Origin: Nocardioides sp.
Lineage (GTDB): Bacteria > Actinomycetota > Actinomycetes > Propionibacteriales > Nocardioidaceae
NCBI GenBank assembly: GCA_030698375.1
Contig: JAUYLL010000060.1
Coordinates: forward strand, 1-64,000
DNA: 64,000 nt
Direction: 5' to 3'
The notes under the pieces were generated by a model. It saw nothing but the letters and a program-made list of their open reading frames with translations. It ran no database searches and was not told the DNA's origin. The stretch's first letter is position 1, and each line of letters begins with the position of its first letter. The position numbers and the translations under genes are program-made. Below are positions 1-9,509 of the stretch, in pieces.

Positions 1-38
1 GGAGGCGCACCGACCGGGTCCGCGCCGACTGGTCGGAT

Positions 39-54
39 CGTCGCCGCGGCGACG
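39..54. repeat. 16-bp perfect palindrome upstream of mutY
   Basis: The sequence CGTCGCCGCGGCGACG is its own reverse complement. It lies 18 bases before the mutY GTG. It could be the tail of a terminator of an upstream gene that lies outside the window. No T-run follows, so its role is unknown. Confidence 0.3.
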
Positions 55-71
55 GCGGCGGAGCCCTCCAC

Positions 72-995
72 GTGACCAGTCCGGGCACCGAGCAACCGCC
101 TCGGACGGCTGCCTACGATCGACCCACGATGTCCGCCCTGCACCCCGCGATCCTCGACTGGTACGCCGACCACGCACGCGACCTCCCGTGGCGCCGGCCC
201 GAGGCCACGCCCTGGGGCGTGGTCGTCAGCGAGCTGATGCTCCAGCAGACCCCGGTGGCGCGGGTCCTCCCGGTGTGGGAGGCCTGGCTCGAGCGCTGGC
301 CGACGCCGGGCGCCTTGGCGGCAGCGCCGGCCGGGGAGGCGGTACGCGCATGGGGCCGGCTGGGCTACCCGCGACGCGCCCTGCGGCTGCACGCCGCCGC
401 GACCGCGATGGTCGACGAGCACGAGGGCGAGGTACCCCGCGACCACACGGCGTTGCGTGCGCTTCCCGGGGTGGGCGAGTACACGGCCGCGGCCGTGGCG
501 TCGTTCGCCTTCGGCCAGCGCCACGTCGTCCTCGACACGAACGTCCGCCGGGTGCACGCCCGGGTCCTCGGCGGGGAGGAGCTGCCTCCCCCGAGCCCGA
601 CGCGCGCGGAGCGCGACCGCGCCGCGGACCTGCTGCCCGAGGAGCCGGCGACCGCGGCCACCTGGGCGGTCGCGGTCATGGAGCTCGGCGCCCTGGTCTG
701 CACCGCCGCCCGACCCGCCTGCGCACGCTGTCCGGTCGCGGACCAGTGCGCCTGGCGGGCCGCGGGCCACCCGGCGTACGACGGGCCGCCGCGCAAGACC
801 CAGACGTACGCCGGCACGGACCGCCAGTGCCGCGGCCGGCTGCTCGCGGTGCTCCGCGACACCGACGGCCCGGTGCACCGGTCCTCCCTCGAGGCCGCGT
901 GGCACCTGGTCGAGCAGCGCGAGCGCGCCTTGGCCTCGCTGCTCACCGACGGGCTCGTGGTCGCCACCTCTGCCGACACCTTCACCCTGCCCTGA
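72..995 (+). CDS. mutY: A/G-specific adenine DNA glycosylase MutY
   Basis: Base-excision repair glycosylase that removes adenine mispaired with 8-oxoguanine. The 307-residue product shows the HhH-GPD fold: the catalytic Glu in VVVSELMLQQTPV, the helix-hairpin-helix LPGVGEYTAAAV, and the catalytic Asp in VLDTNVRRV. A 4Fe-4S loop of spacing C-x6-C-x2-C-x5-C follows (CTAARPACARCPVADQC). The C-terminal part is short and lacks an obvious NUDIX-like 8-oxoG recognition domain, as in other actinobacterial forms. I take the GTG at 72, which has GGCGGAG about eight bases upstream. An ATG at 129 would give 288 residues and has no clear ribosome site. The gene is single and converges on the amidase gene. 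Family assignment is firm; the exact start is less so. Confidence 0.93.
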   Translation: MTSPGTEQPPRTAAYDRPTMSALHPAILDWYADHARDLPWRRPEATPWGVVVSELMLQQTPVARVLPVWEAWLERWPTPGALAAAPAGEAVRAWGRLGYPRRALRLHAAATAMVDEHEGEVPRDHTALRALPGVGEYTAAAVASFAFGQRHVVLDTNVRRVHARVLGGEELPPPSPTRAERDRAADLLPEEPATAATWAVAVMELGALVCTAARPACARCPVADQCAWRAAGHPAYDGPPRKTQTYAGTDRQCRGRLLAVLRDTDGPVHRSSLEAAWHLVEQRERALASLLTDGLVVATSADTFTLP

Positions 996-1037
996 GCAGG
1001 CAGCGAGCTCGGCACCTCGAGCCGAAGGTCACCGGGG

Positions 1038-2654
1038 TCAGCCGCGCACGACCTGCATCTCGATGATCTTGACCGTCCGCAAGGAGACCTTGGTCGCGGG
1101 GTGGACCACACGCAGCCGGTAGGTGCGGGGGCTCCTGAACCGGCCCACACGAAGGATGGCGCGGCCGTTCTCCAGCTTCGCGACGTCCAGTCGCTTACCC
1201 GCGTACCGGGCGAAGACCCGACCCGGCGCCGGTTCACCGTTCACCCCGACCAGCACCCGGATGCGGGCGCGGGTCTGACGGGCGATCACGACCTTGGGGC
1301 GGACCTGGCCGCGGATCCGGGACTCGACCGGCTCGGGCGGTGCGGTCTCCTCCACGGGCTCGGCCTCGCGCTCCATGTTGGGGTCGGCGGGCGCGGCCGC
1401 GATCTCCGCCGCGACCTCGTCCCGGAGGGTCGAGTTCAGCCACGCGACGCCGTACCTGCCGGGGCAGGCGGTCGCGGTCGACGGGTAGATCCCCGCCAAG
1501 CGGATGTCACGGTGCCCGTGGATGACGGGGAACCTCTTCCCGCCGAGGGGCGAGGTGCCGTGGGGGTTGCGGTTGAAGCGGTTGAGCCGCCACGCGATCA
1601 GCTTGACGACGGACGACTTCATCGCGTTGGTCAGCCGGGTGGTCTCGTAGTTGCCCATCATCGAGACGCCGGTGAAGTACGTGTTCGCCTCGTGGTTGCC
1701 GGCGTGGGCACCGCGGACCTGCTTGTTGGGGCCCCCGCGCCGACCGACGTAGATCACGCCGTACGCGTCGACGACGAAGTTGTACCCGATGTCGCACCAC
1801 CCGAGCGTGGCGGTGTGGTAGCGGTGCATGCCGCGCATGATCCCGGGCGCGTCCTGGGCCCGGTAGCCGTTGGAGCCGGCCGTGTGGTGCAGGGTCACGC
1901 CACGCGACGTATTCGCCGTGGTGGGTGAGGAGCACGAGGACTCGGTCGAGGAGTCGACCCCCCACTGGGCACGGGACCGCAGCGGCGGCCGCGGCACGAG
2001 CGTGCCACTCGTGCTGGTGCTCGTGGTCGTGGTCGTCGAGGTCAGGGCCGCGTCCCCGGTCGGCTCGACCGCAAGCCCGGTGCCGCCGTCGATCAGGGTG
2101 AGCTCGACGTCCTCGGGCGCGGTGGCGGCCGAGCGCAGGCGCACGTCGACACCCTCCGCCCAGCCGGTCCAGATCGGGCTCGTGCCCTCGCGGGTGACGA
2201 CCATGCCCTGGTCGACGATGTCCTCGACCTCGAACGGGTCCCACTCACCCCACGCACCGTCGGCCTTGACCCGCACCTCGACGGCGAGGTCCTCCGGCGC
2301 CGTGCCTGCGGCCCAGCTGACCCCCACCATGCCGAACTCGGCGGTCTTCTCGCGGGTCACCGCAGCGACGACGTCGCTCGGCTGGTCCGCCTCGGACTGC
2401 GTCCGCATCTCTGCACCACGCTGACCGGAACGCCGCTGCTCCGCCACCGCCGGCAGGGTCACCGGCACGTCGATGTCGGTGGAGACGACCTCGGCGTTCG
2501 GGTTGGACTGCTTCGACGGCACCAGGTCGAGCTCGCCGACGCCGACCGAGGGCATCGCGCCCGCCACGACGAGGCCCAGCATGGTGCTGGCCGCGACCAG
2601 TCGGCGAAGACCCGGCAGTCCCTGTCGAGGCCCGGAGCGGGGCGGGAAGGGCAT
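1038..2654 (-). CDS. Secreted peptidoglycan-recognition (N-acetylmuramoyl-L-alanine amidase) protein
   Basis: Exported cell-wall amidase of the PGRP/amidase_2 type, expected to cut the bond between N-acetylmuramic acid and the stem peptide. With the ATG at 2654 the protein has 538 residues and opens with a basic region and a hydrophobic signal segment (LVAASTMLGLVVAGAM). A beta-rich middle part and a Thr/Ser-rich linker (about residues 205-220) precede the amidase domain. The zinc ligands are visible as VTLHHTAG, HGHRDI and TACPG, with a Tyr in GYNFVV, so catalysis should be intact. A basic C-terminal beta domain follows. An in-frame GTG at 2693 exists, but the 13 codons it adds have A/T-rich third positions unlike the rest, so I prefer 2654. 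Substrate is family knowledge. Confidence 0.85.
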   Translation of the reverse strand: MPFPPRSGPRQGLPGLRRLVAASTMLGLVVAGAMPSVGVGELDLVPSKQSNPNAEVVSTDIDVPVTLPAVAEQRRSGQRGAEMRTQSEADQPSDVVAAVTREKTAEFGMVGVSWAAGTAPEDLAVEVRVKADGAWGEWDPFEVEDIVDQGMVVTREGTSPIWTGWAEGVDVRLRSAATAPEDVELTLIDGGTGLAVEPTGDAALTSTTTTTSTSTSGTLVPRPPLRSRAQWGVDSSTESSCSSPTTANTSRGVTLHHTAGSNGYRAQDAPGIMRGMHRYHTATLGWCDIGYNFVVDAYGVIYVGRRGGPNKQVRGAHAGNHEANTYFTGVSMMGNYETTRLTNAMKSSVVKLIAWRLNRFNRNPHGTSPLGGKRFPVIHGHRDIRLAGIYPSTATACPGRYGVAWLNSTLRDEVAAEIAAAPADPNMEREAEPVEETAPPEPVESRIRGQVRPKVVIARQTRARIRVLVGVNGEPAPGRVFARYAGKRLDVAKLENGRAILRVGRFRSPRTYRLRVVHPATKVSLRTVKIIEMQVVRG

Positions 2655-2693
2655 GTCGCCTGTGACTCGTGTGACTGATGGGGTAGTTGGCAC

Positions 2694-2760
2694 TCAGACA
2701 GTCTGAAGTGACCAGAGCCGAATTACCACAAGATCATGTGAATTACATGTATGTAGTTCA
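2694..2760 (-). promoter_or_regulatory. AT-rich promoter island of the amidase gene
   Basis: Much poorer in GC than its surroundings. It holds a tight inverted repeat TCAGAC-A-GTCTGA (2694-2706), the palindrome CACAAGATCATGTG (2727-2740, centre mismatched), and two copies of GAATTAC starting at 2720 and 2740. The 20-bp spacing of the copies places them on the same DNA face. It probably contains the promoter and operator of the amidase gene. Such AT-rich tracts are also typical Lsr2 targets. No experiment supports any single element. Confidence 0.4.
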
Positions 2761-2799
2761 TCGTCGGCGTGTCGCGCCACGTTCGGAGGCGTCGACGAC

Positions 2800-2835
2800 A
2801 GCGGCCCCGAACCTCTGCCGAGGTCCGGGGCCGCT
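2800..2835 (-). terminator. Hairpin terminator after clpC
   Basis: A 16-bp stem with one mismatch (arms 2800-2815 and 2820-2835) and the tetraloop TGCC. It lies 40 bases downstream of the clpC stop and before the amidase promoter. There is no U-tract on the clpC side, which is common for GC-rich actinobacteria. Confidence 0.65.
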
Positions 2836-2875
2836 GCCTTTCACGCTTCTCCGGGGGTGAGCAACCCCCACGCGA

Positions 2876-5383
<2,508 letters not shown>

Positions 5384-5468
5384 TTCGCCTCGCTTCTCGC
5401 CGCCGGTGGAGCACCGCGGCTGGATCGCACTCGGGAGTCGTCCCTACGCCAGGACCAACCCATGCTCC

Positions 5469-5518
5469 AGCCTACGTGTTCCCCCCACCACGCCCGAGCC
5501 ACTCCGCTGACAGCGAAC
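5469..5518 (-). promoter_or_regulatory. clpC promoter with ClgR-type activator site
   Basis: On the minus strand 5518-5505 reads GTTCGC-TGTCA-GCG. This is an exact match to the ClgR consensus GTTCGC-N5-GCG described for actinobacteria. A TAnnnT box (TAGGCT, 5474-5469) lies 30 bases further downstream, which puts the site around -45 to -55 of the presumed start of transcription, a normal place for an activator. The motif match is seen directly. Binding by ClgR is inferred from the known role of ClgR at clpC promoters. Confidence 0.7.
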
Positions 5519-5559
5519 AGGGAACGGCCTCGGTGTGCCCCACCAACGACGGAAGGCGA

Positions 5560-5883
5560 TCAGTTCGCGGCGTCGTACGCCTCACGCAGCTCGGCGGGGA
5601 TGCGGCCTCGCTCGGGCACGTCGTAGCCGTTCTCACGCCCCCAGGCGCGGACGTCGGCTGCCGAGGGGCCGCTGCTGGAGGAGCTGCTGCTGCGGGTCCG
5701 GCGTCCCGAGCTCACCTTGCGGGCGTGCCCGACGTACGGCGCCAGGGCCTCGCGCAGCTCGGCGGCGTGCGCGCTGGTCAGGTCGATCTCGTATCCGGCG
5801 CCGTCGAGACCGAAGCGGACCGTCTCGTCGGCCTCGGCGCCGTCGAGATCGTCGACCAGGATGATGCTGACTTTCTGGGCCAT
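5560..5883 (-). CDS. lsr2: Nucleoid-associated xenogeneic silencer Lsr2
   Basis: Small DNA-bridging protein that coats and silences AT-rich DNA, the actinobacterial counterpart of H-NS. The 107 residues split into an N-terminal beta-hairpin dimerisation part (KVSIILVDDLDG, then ETVRFGLDG), a Ser-rich linker holding seven serines in a row, and a C-terminal DNA-binding helix pair ending in the AT-hook-like RGR of PERGRIPAE. The start ATG has GAGGAA six bases upstream. Its upstream DNA (5884-5960) is itself AT-rich, which fits autoregulation. The clpC-lsr2-lysS order is the same as in mycobacteria. Confidence 0.95.
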   Translation of the reverse strand: MAQKVSIILVDDLDGAEADETVRFGLDGAGYEIDLTSAHAAELREALAPYVGHARKVSSGRRTRSSSSSSSGPSAADVRAWGRENGYDVPERGRIPAELREAYDAAN

Positions 5884-5957
5884 GTAAATTCCTCGCGATT
5901 CTTCAAAGGGGGATGGGGAAGTTCTCCCACCGTATATCGCTAACCCTTCCGAAATCT

Positions 5958-5971
5958 ATTCCGCGCGGAAT
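5958..5971. repeat. 14-bp perfect palindrome between lysS and lsr2
   Basis: ATTCCGCGCGGAAT is its own reverse complement. It begins 10 bases downstream of the lysS stop and lies upstream of the lsr2 promoter region. It may be part of a lysS terminator or an operator of lsr2. The perfect symmetry without loop favours a protein-binding site. Confidence 0.4.
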
Positions 5972-5981
5972 GGGAAATGGA

Positions 5982-7502
5982 TTACTCGGGGCGCAGGAGC
6001 GGAAAAAGAATCGTCTCCCGAATGCCGACACCGGTGAGCAGCATGACGAGCCGGTCGACGCCGATGCCGATCCCACCGGCCGGGGGCATGCCGTACTCCA
6101 TGGCCTTGAGGAACACCTCGTCGAGCTCCATCGCCTCGGGGTCGCCCTGCGCGGCCATCCTCGACTGCTCCTCGAGCCGCTCGCGCTGGATCACCGGGTC
6201 GTTGAGCTCGGAGTACGCCGCCCCCAGCTCGACCCCGTTGATGATGAGGTCCCAGGCCTCGTTGACCCCGGGGCTGCTGCGGTGCGGCTTGGCCAGCGGC
6301 TTGATCGAGGAGGGGTAGTCCATGACGACCGTCGGCTGGATGAGGGTGTCCTCGACCAGCTGCTCGAAGAGCTCGACGACGATCTCCGGGGCACCCCAGC
6401 CGTCCTGGAGCTCCACCTCGTGCTCGGCTGCGATCGCGCGCAGCTCGGCCGCGTCGGTCTCCGGCGTCAGGCTGCGACCGGTCGCCTCGCCGACGAGGTC
6501 GAGGATCGACGCCTCGCGCCACTCGGCCTCGAGGTCGATCATCGAGCCGTCGCGCCCCTGCACCACCGTGCGACCGGTCGCACGCGCGGCGTCGCGCACC
6601 AGCGACTTCGCCAGGGCGATCATCGAGTGCTGGTCCCCGTAGGCCTCGTACGCCTCGAGCATCGAGAACTCGGCGGCGTGCGTGGAGTCCAGGCCTTCGT
6701 TGCGGAACGTGCGGCCGATCTCGAAGACCCGGTCGACGCCGCCGATCATCGCGCGCTTGAGGTCGAGCTCGAGCGCGATGCGCAGCAGCATCTCCTGGTC
6801 GAAGGCGTTGAGGTGCGTGCGGAACGGGCGTGCGGCCGCGCCACCGTTGGTGAGCTGGAGGATCGGGGTCTCGACCTCGAGGTACGCGCGCTCGTCCAAC
6901 GTCGCGCGCAGCGACTTGAGAACTTTCGCCTTCGTCCGCACGATCTCGCGCGGCTCCGGGTGCACCATCATGTCGACGTACCGCAGCCTCACGCGGGCCT
7001 CGTCGCTGAGCGGACGGTGCTCGTTCGGCAGCGGGCGCAGGGTCTTCGCCGCCATCGTCCAGGCCGTCGCCGAGACGGACAGCTCGCCGCGGCGGCTGGT
7101 GATGACCTCGCCCTCCACCGAGATGAGGTCACCGATGTCGACCAGGGCCTTGAAGTCCGCCAGCCGCTCCTCGCCGACGTCGGCCAGCGACAGCATCGCC
7201 TGGATCTCGCTGCCGTCACCCTCACGCAGACGGGCGAAGCAGAGCTTGCCGGTGTTGCGCTGGTTCACCACGCGTCCGGTCACCGCGACCTGCTGACCGG
7301 TGCGGGTGTCCGGCTCGAGCCCCTCGGCGTCGTAGAACTCGCGGATCGCCGCGATCGTGTGGGTCCGCGGCACGGCGACCGGGTAGGCCCCCGCCTCGCT
7401 CTCGACCAGCCGCTCGCGCTTCTCCCGGCGGACCCGCATCTGCTCGGGGAGCTCGTCGTGCTCCTCGGTCTCGTGCACGGGCGGCTGCGACTGGTCGGTC
7501 AT
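5982..7502 (-). CDS. lysS: Lysyl-tRNA synthetase, class II
   Basis: Charges tRNA-Lys with lysine. The 506-residue product has the N-terminal OB-fold anticodon-binding domain (about 65-175) and the class II catalytic core. Motif 2 is seen as FRNEGLD...EFSMLEAY and motif 3 as GIGIGVDRLVML close to the C terminus. The start is the ATG at 7502. A TAGGAT box lies eight bases before it on the minus strand, so part of the transcription may be leaderless or nearly so. Upstream lies a broken small gene and then coaX, so lysS may also be read from the pan-nad-coaX operon. Confidence 0.95.
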   Translation of the reverse strand: MTDQSQPPVHETEEHDELPEQMRVRREKRERLVESEAGAYPVAVPRTHTIAAIREFYDAEGLEPDTRTGQQVAVTGRVVNQRNTGKLCFARLREGDGSEIQAMLSLADVGEERLADFKALVDIGDLISVEGEVITSRRGELSVSATAWTMAAKTLRPLPNEHRPLSDEARVRLRYVDMMVHPEPREIVRTKAKVLKSLRATLDERAYLEVETPILQLTNGGAAARPFRTHLNAFDQEMLLRIALELDLKRAMIGGVDRVFEIGRTFRNEGLDSTHAAEFSMLEAYEAYGDQHSMIALAKSLVRDAARATGRTVVQGRDGSMIDLEAEWREASILDLVGEATGRSLTPETDAAELRAIAAEHEVELQDGWGAPEIVVELFEQLVEDTLIQPTVVMDYPSSIKPLAKPHRSSPGVNEAWDLIINGVELGAAYSELNDPVIQRERLEEQSRMAAQGDPEAMELDEVFLKAMEYGMPPAGGIGIGVDRLVMLLTGVGIRETILFPLLRPE

Positions 7503-7546
7503 GGTGCTCGATCCTAGGGTCGCGCGTCACGCTCCCGATACGGAGG

Positions 7547-7754
7547 TCAGGCGCTGCGTGGCTGACGACCCGGCCTGCGTAGCCGGAAGTCGTCCTCGTC
7601 CCCCTCCAGGTGGCTCCGCAGCTCGTCGCAGCAGGTACCCACCGGGCCGCGCCAGAGCGAACCACGCCGGGAGCGCGATCTCGGCCGCCAGCGCCATGTC
7701 GATCGCCAACACCGCCTCACGGTCGCAGGCCTCCTGACGTGCCGCCTCCACCAC
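7547..7754 (-). pseudogene. Small gene split by a frameshift between coaX and lysS
   Basis: From a GTG at 7754 one frame reads about 40 codons with strongly C/G third positions (EAARQEACDREAVLAIDMAL and onward to ARPGGY). After about 7630 this frame turns codon-poor, while the next frame becomes codon-rich and reads CDELRSHLEGDEDDF to a stop at 7547. One extra base near 7625-7637 would explain the switch. The product would be about 68 residues and is not recognised. Mycobacteria also have a tiny gene between coaX and lysS. A sequencing error or programmed frameshift cannot be excluded. Confidence 0.45.
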
Positions 7755-7779
7755 CGCACGCGGTCTCGGCTCACGTCGC

Positions 7780-8559
7780 TCAGGTGTTGCGGTGGAAGAC
7801 CAGCTCGAGGCCGAGGAGGGTGAGGAGGGGACGGTGATCGGTGAGGGTGGCGCACTCGTCGACGACCAGGGGGGCGAGACTGCCGGTGGCGACGACGGTC
7901 AGGTCGGCCAGGTCGACGCCGAGCTCGACGGCCATCCGGGTGACGATGCCGTCGACCTGGCTGGCGAAGCCGTAGAGCACTCCGGACTGCAGCGCCTCGA
8001 CGGTGTTCTTCGCGATCACCGAGCGCGGTCGGAGCAGCTCGACCTTGCGCAGCTGCGCGCCGCGACGGCCCAGCGCTTCCAGCGAGATCTCGATGCCGGG
8101 CGCGATGGCGCCGCCGACGTACTGGCCCTGGCCGGTGACGACGTCGAACGTGGTGGCCGTGCCGAAGTCGACCACGACCGTCGGACCCTCGTAGAGCCTG
8201 GACGCGGCGAGCGCGTTGACGATGCGGTCCGCGCCCACCTCGCGCGGGTTGTCCATCAGCACGGGTACGCCGGTGCGGATGCCGGGCTCGACCACGACGT
8301 GCGGGCAGCCGGGGTAGTAGGTCTCGAGCATCTCGCGCCACTCGTGCAGGACCGCCGGGACCGTGGCGCACAGGGCGATGCCGCCGAGGTCCTCGGTGTC
8401 CGCCCGGACGAGCAGCCCCTCCACGAGCAGGCCCCATTCGTCGGCGGTGCGGCGCTCGTCGGTCCGCACCCGCCAGTGGTCGAGGACCTCGCCGTCGCGG
8501 ACCAGGCCGAGCGCGGTGTGGGAGTTGCCGATGTCGACGCAGAGCAGCACCGGGGTCAC
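7780..8559 (-). CDS. coaX: Type III pantothenate kinase
   Basis: Phosphorylates pantothenate, the first step of coenzyme A synthesis. The 259-residue protein has the ASKHA-fold signatures of CoaX: LLCVDIGNSHTALGL at the N terminus, ADRIVNALAA in the middle and VVVDFGTATTFDVV as the second phosphate loop. It begins with GTG at 8559, which overlaps the nadC stop in a GTGA junction, so the two are translationally coupled. It closes the pantothenate/NAD operon. Confidence 0.95.
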   Translation of the reverse strand: MTPVLLCVDIGNSHTALGLVRDGEVLDHWRVRTDERRTADEWGLLVEGLLVRADTEDLGGIALCATVPAVLHEWREMLETYYPGCPHVVVEPGIRTGVPVLMDNPREVGADRIVNALAASRLYEGPTVVVDFGTATTFDVVTGQGQYVGGAIAPGIEISLEALGRRGAQLRKVELLRPRSVIAKNTVEALQSGVLYGFASQVDGIVTRMAVELGVDLADLTVVATGSLAPLVVDECATLTDHRPLLTLLGLELVFHRNT

Positions 8560-9509
8560 GGCCCCTCCTCACGGGCGGCGGCGTAGGCGGCGGCTTCGTC
8601 GCGCAGGTCCATGCCGAGATCGAAGACCGCGACCGAGTGGGTGAGGCCGCCGACCGACAGGAAGTCGACGCCCGTCTCGGCCACCTCGCGCGCCCGCTCC
8701 AGCGTCAGGTTCCCGGACGCCTCGAGGGTGGCGCGGCCGTCGGCGATCCCCACCGCCTCGCGCATCGTCTCCGTGGCCATGTTGTCCAGCAGCACCCGCT
8801 CGCACCCGGCCGCCAGCAAGTCGCGTAGCTGGTCGAGGTCGGTGACCTCCACCTCGACGGGCAGGTCGGGGTAGCGCTTCTTCACCGCGGTGTACGCCGG
8901 CACGACGCCACCCGCGGCCAGCACGTGGTTGTCCTTCACCAGCGCCATGTCCGACAGGGAGAACCGGTGGTTCACCCCTCCCCCGCAGCGCACGGCGTAC
9001 TTCTGCAGCGCGCGCAGGTGGGGCAGGGTCTTGCGGGTGTCGAGGACCCGCGCCCTCGTGCCCTCGAGCGCGTCGACCCAGCGCGCCGTGGCGGTCGCCA
9101 CGCCGGAGAGGTGGCAGGCGTAGTTGAGGGCCGTGCGCTCGGCGGTGAGCAGCCCGGCGACGGCGCCATGGACCGACAGCACGACGTCACCACGGGCCAC
9201 CCGGGCACCCTCCGCCACCGGTCGCTCGACGGTGACCTGCTCGAGCACCACCCGGAAGACCAGCTCCGCGACCGCGAGCCCGGCGACGACACCGTCCTCG
9301 CGGGCGCCGAAGTCCGCCCAGTCCACGGCCGTCTCGGGGATCGTCGCGGCGCTGGTGACGTCGACGCCCCGGTCGGGCAGGTCCTCCTCGAGGGCGGCGA
9401 CCACGTCGGCGTACAACCGCTCGGGCTCGAGCCCCGCGGCGCCGAGCTCGTCGGTGAGGCCGGGCGGGAGCGCGGCGTACGGCACGGGCTTCCAGCGTGG
9501 CTCCATCAT
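8556..9509 (-). CDS. nadC: Nicotinate-nucleotide pyrophosphorylase (quinolinate phosphoribosyltransferase)
   Basis: Converts quinolinate and PRPP to nicotinate mononucleotide in de novo NAD synthesis. The 317-residue protein carries family signatures TALNYACHLSGVAT, RVLDTRKTLPHLRALQKYAV and LVKDNHVLAAGG, plus VLLDNM and EASGNLTLE near the phosphate-binding end. The ATG at 9509 overlaps the nadB stop (ATGA), and the next codon is also ATG. The N terminus is slightly longer than in many homologues. Confidence 0.94.
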   Translation of the reverse strand: MMEPRWKPVPYAALPPGLTDELGAAGLEPERLYADVVAALEEDLPDRGVDVTSAATIPETAVDWADFGAREDGVVAGLAVAELVFRVVLEQVTVERPVAEGARVARGDVVLSVHGAVAGLLTAERTALNYACHLSGVATATARWVDALEGTRARVLDTRKTLPHLRALQKYAVRCGGGVNHRFSLSDMALVKDNHVLAAGGVVPAYTAVKKRYPDLPVEVEVTDLDQLRDLLAAGCERVLLDNMATETMREAVGIADGRATLEASGNLTLERAREVAETGVDFLSVGGLTHSVAVFDLGMDLRDEAAAYAAAREEGP

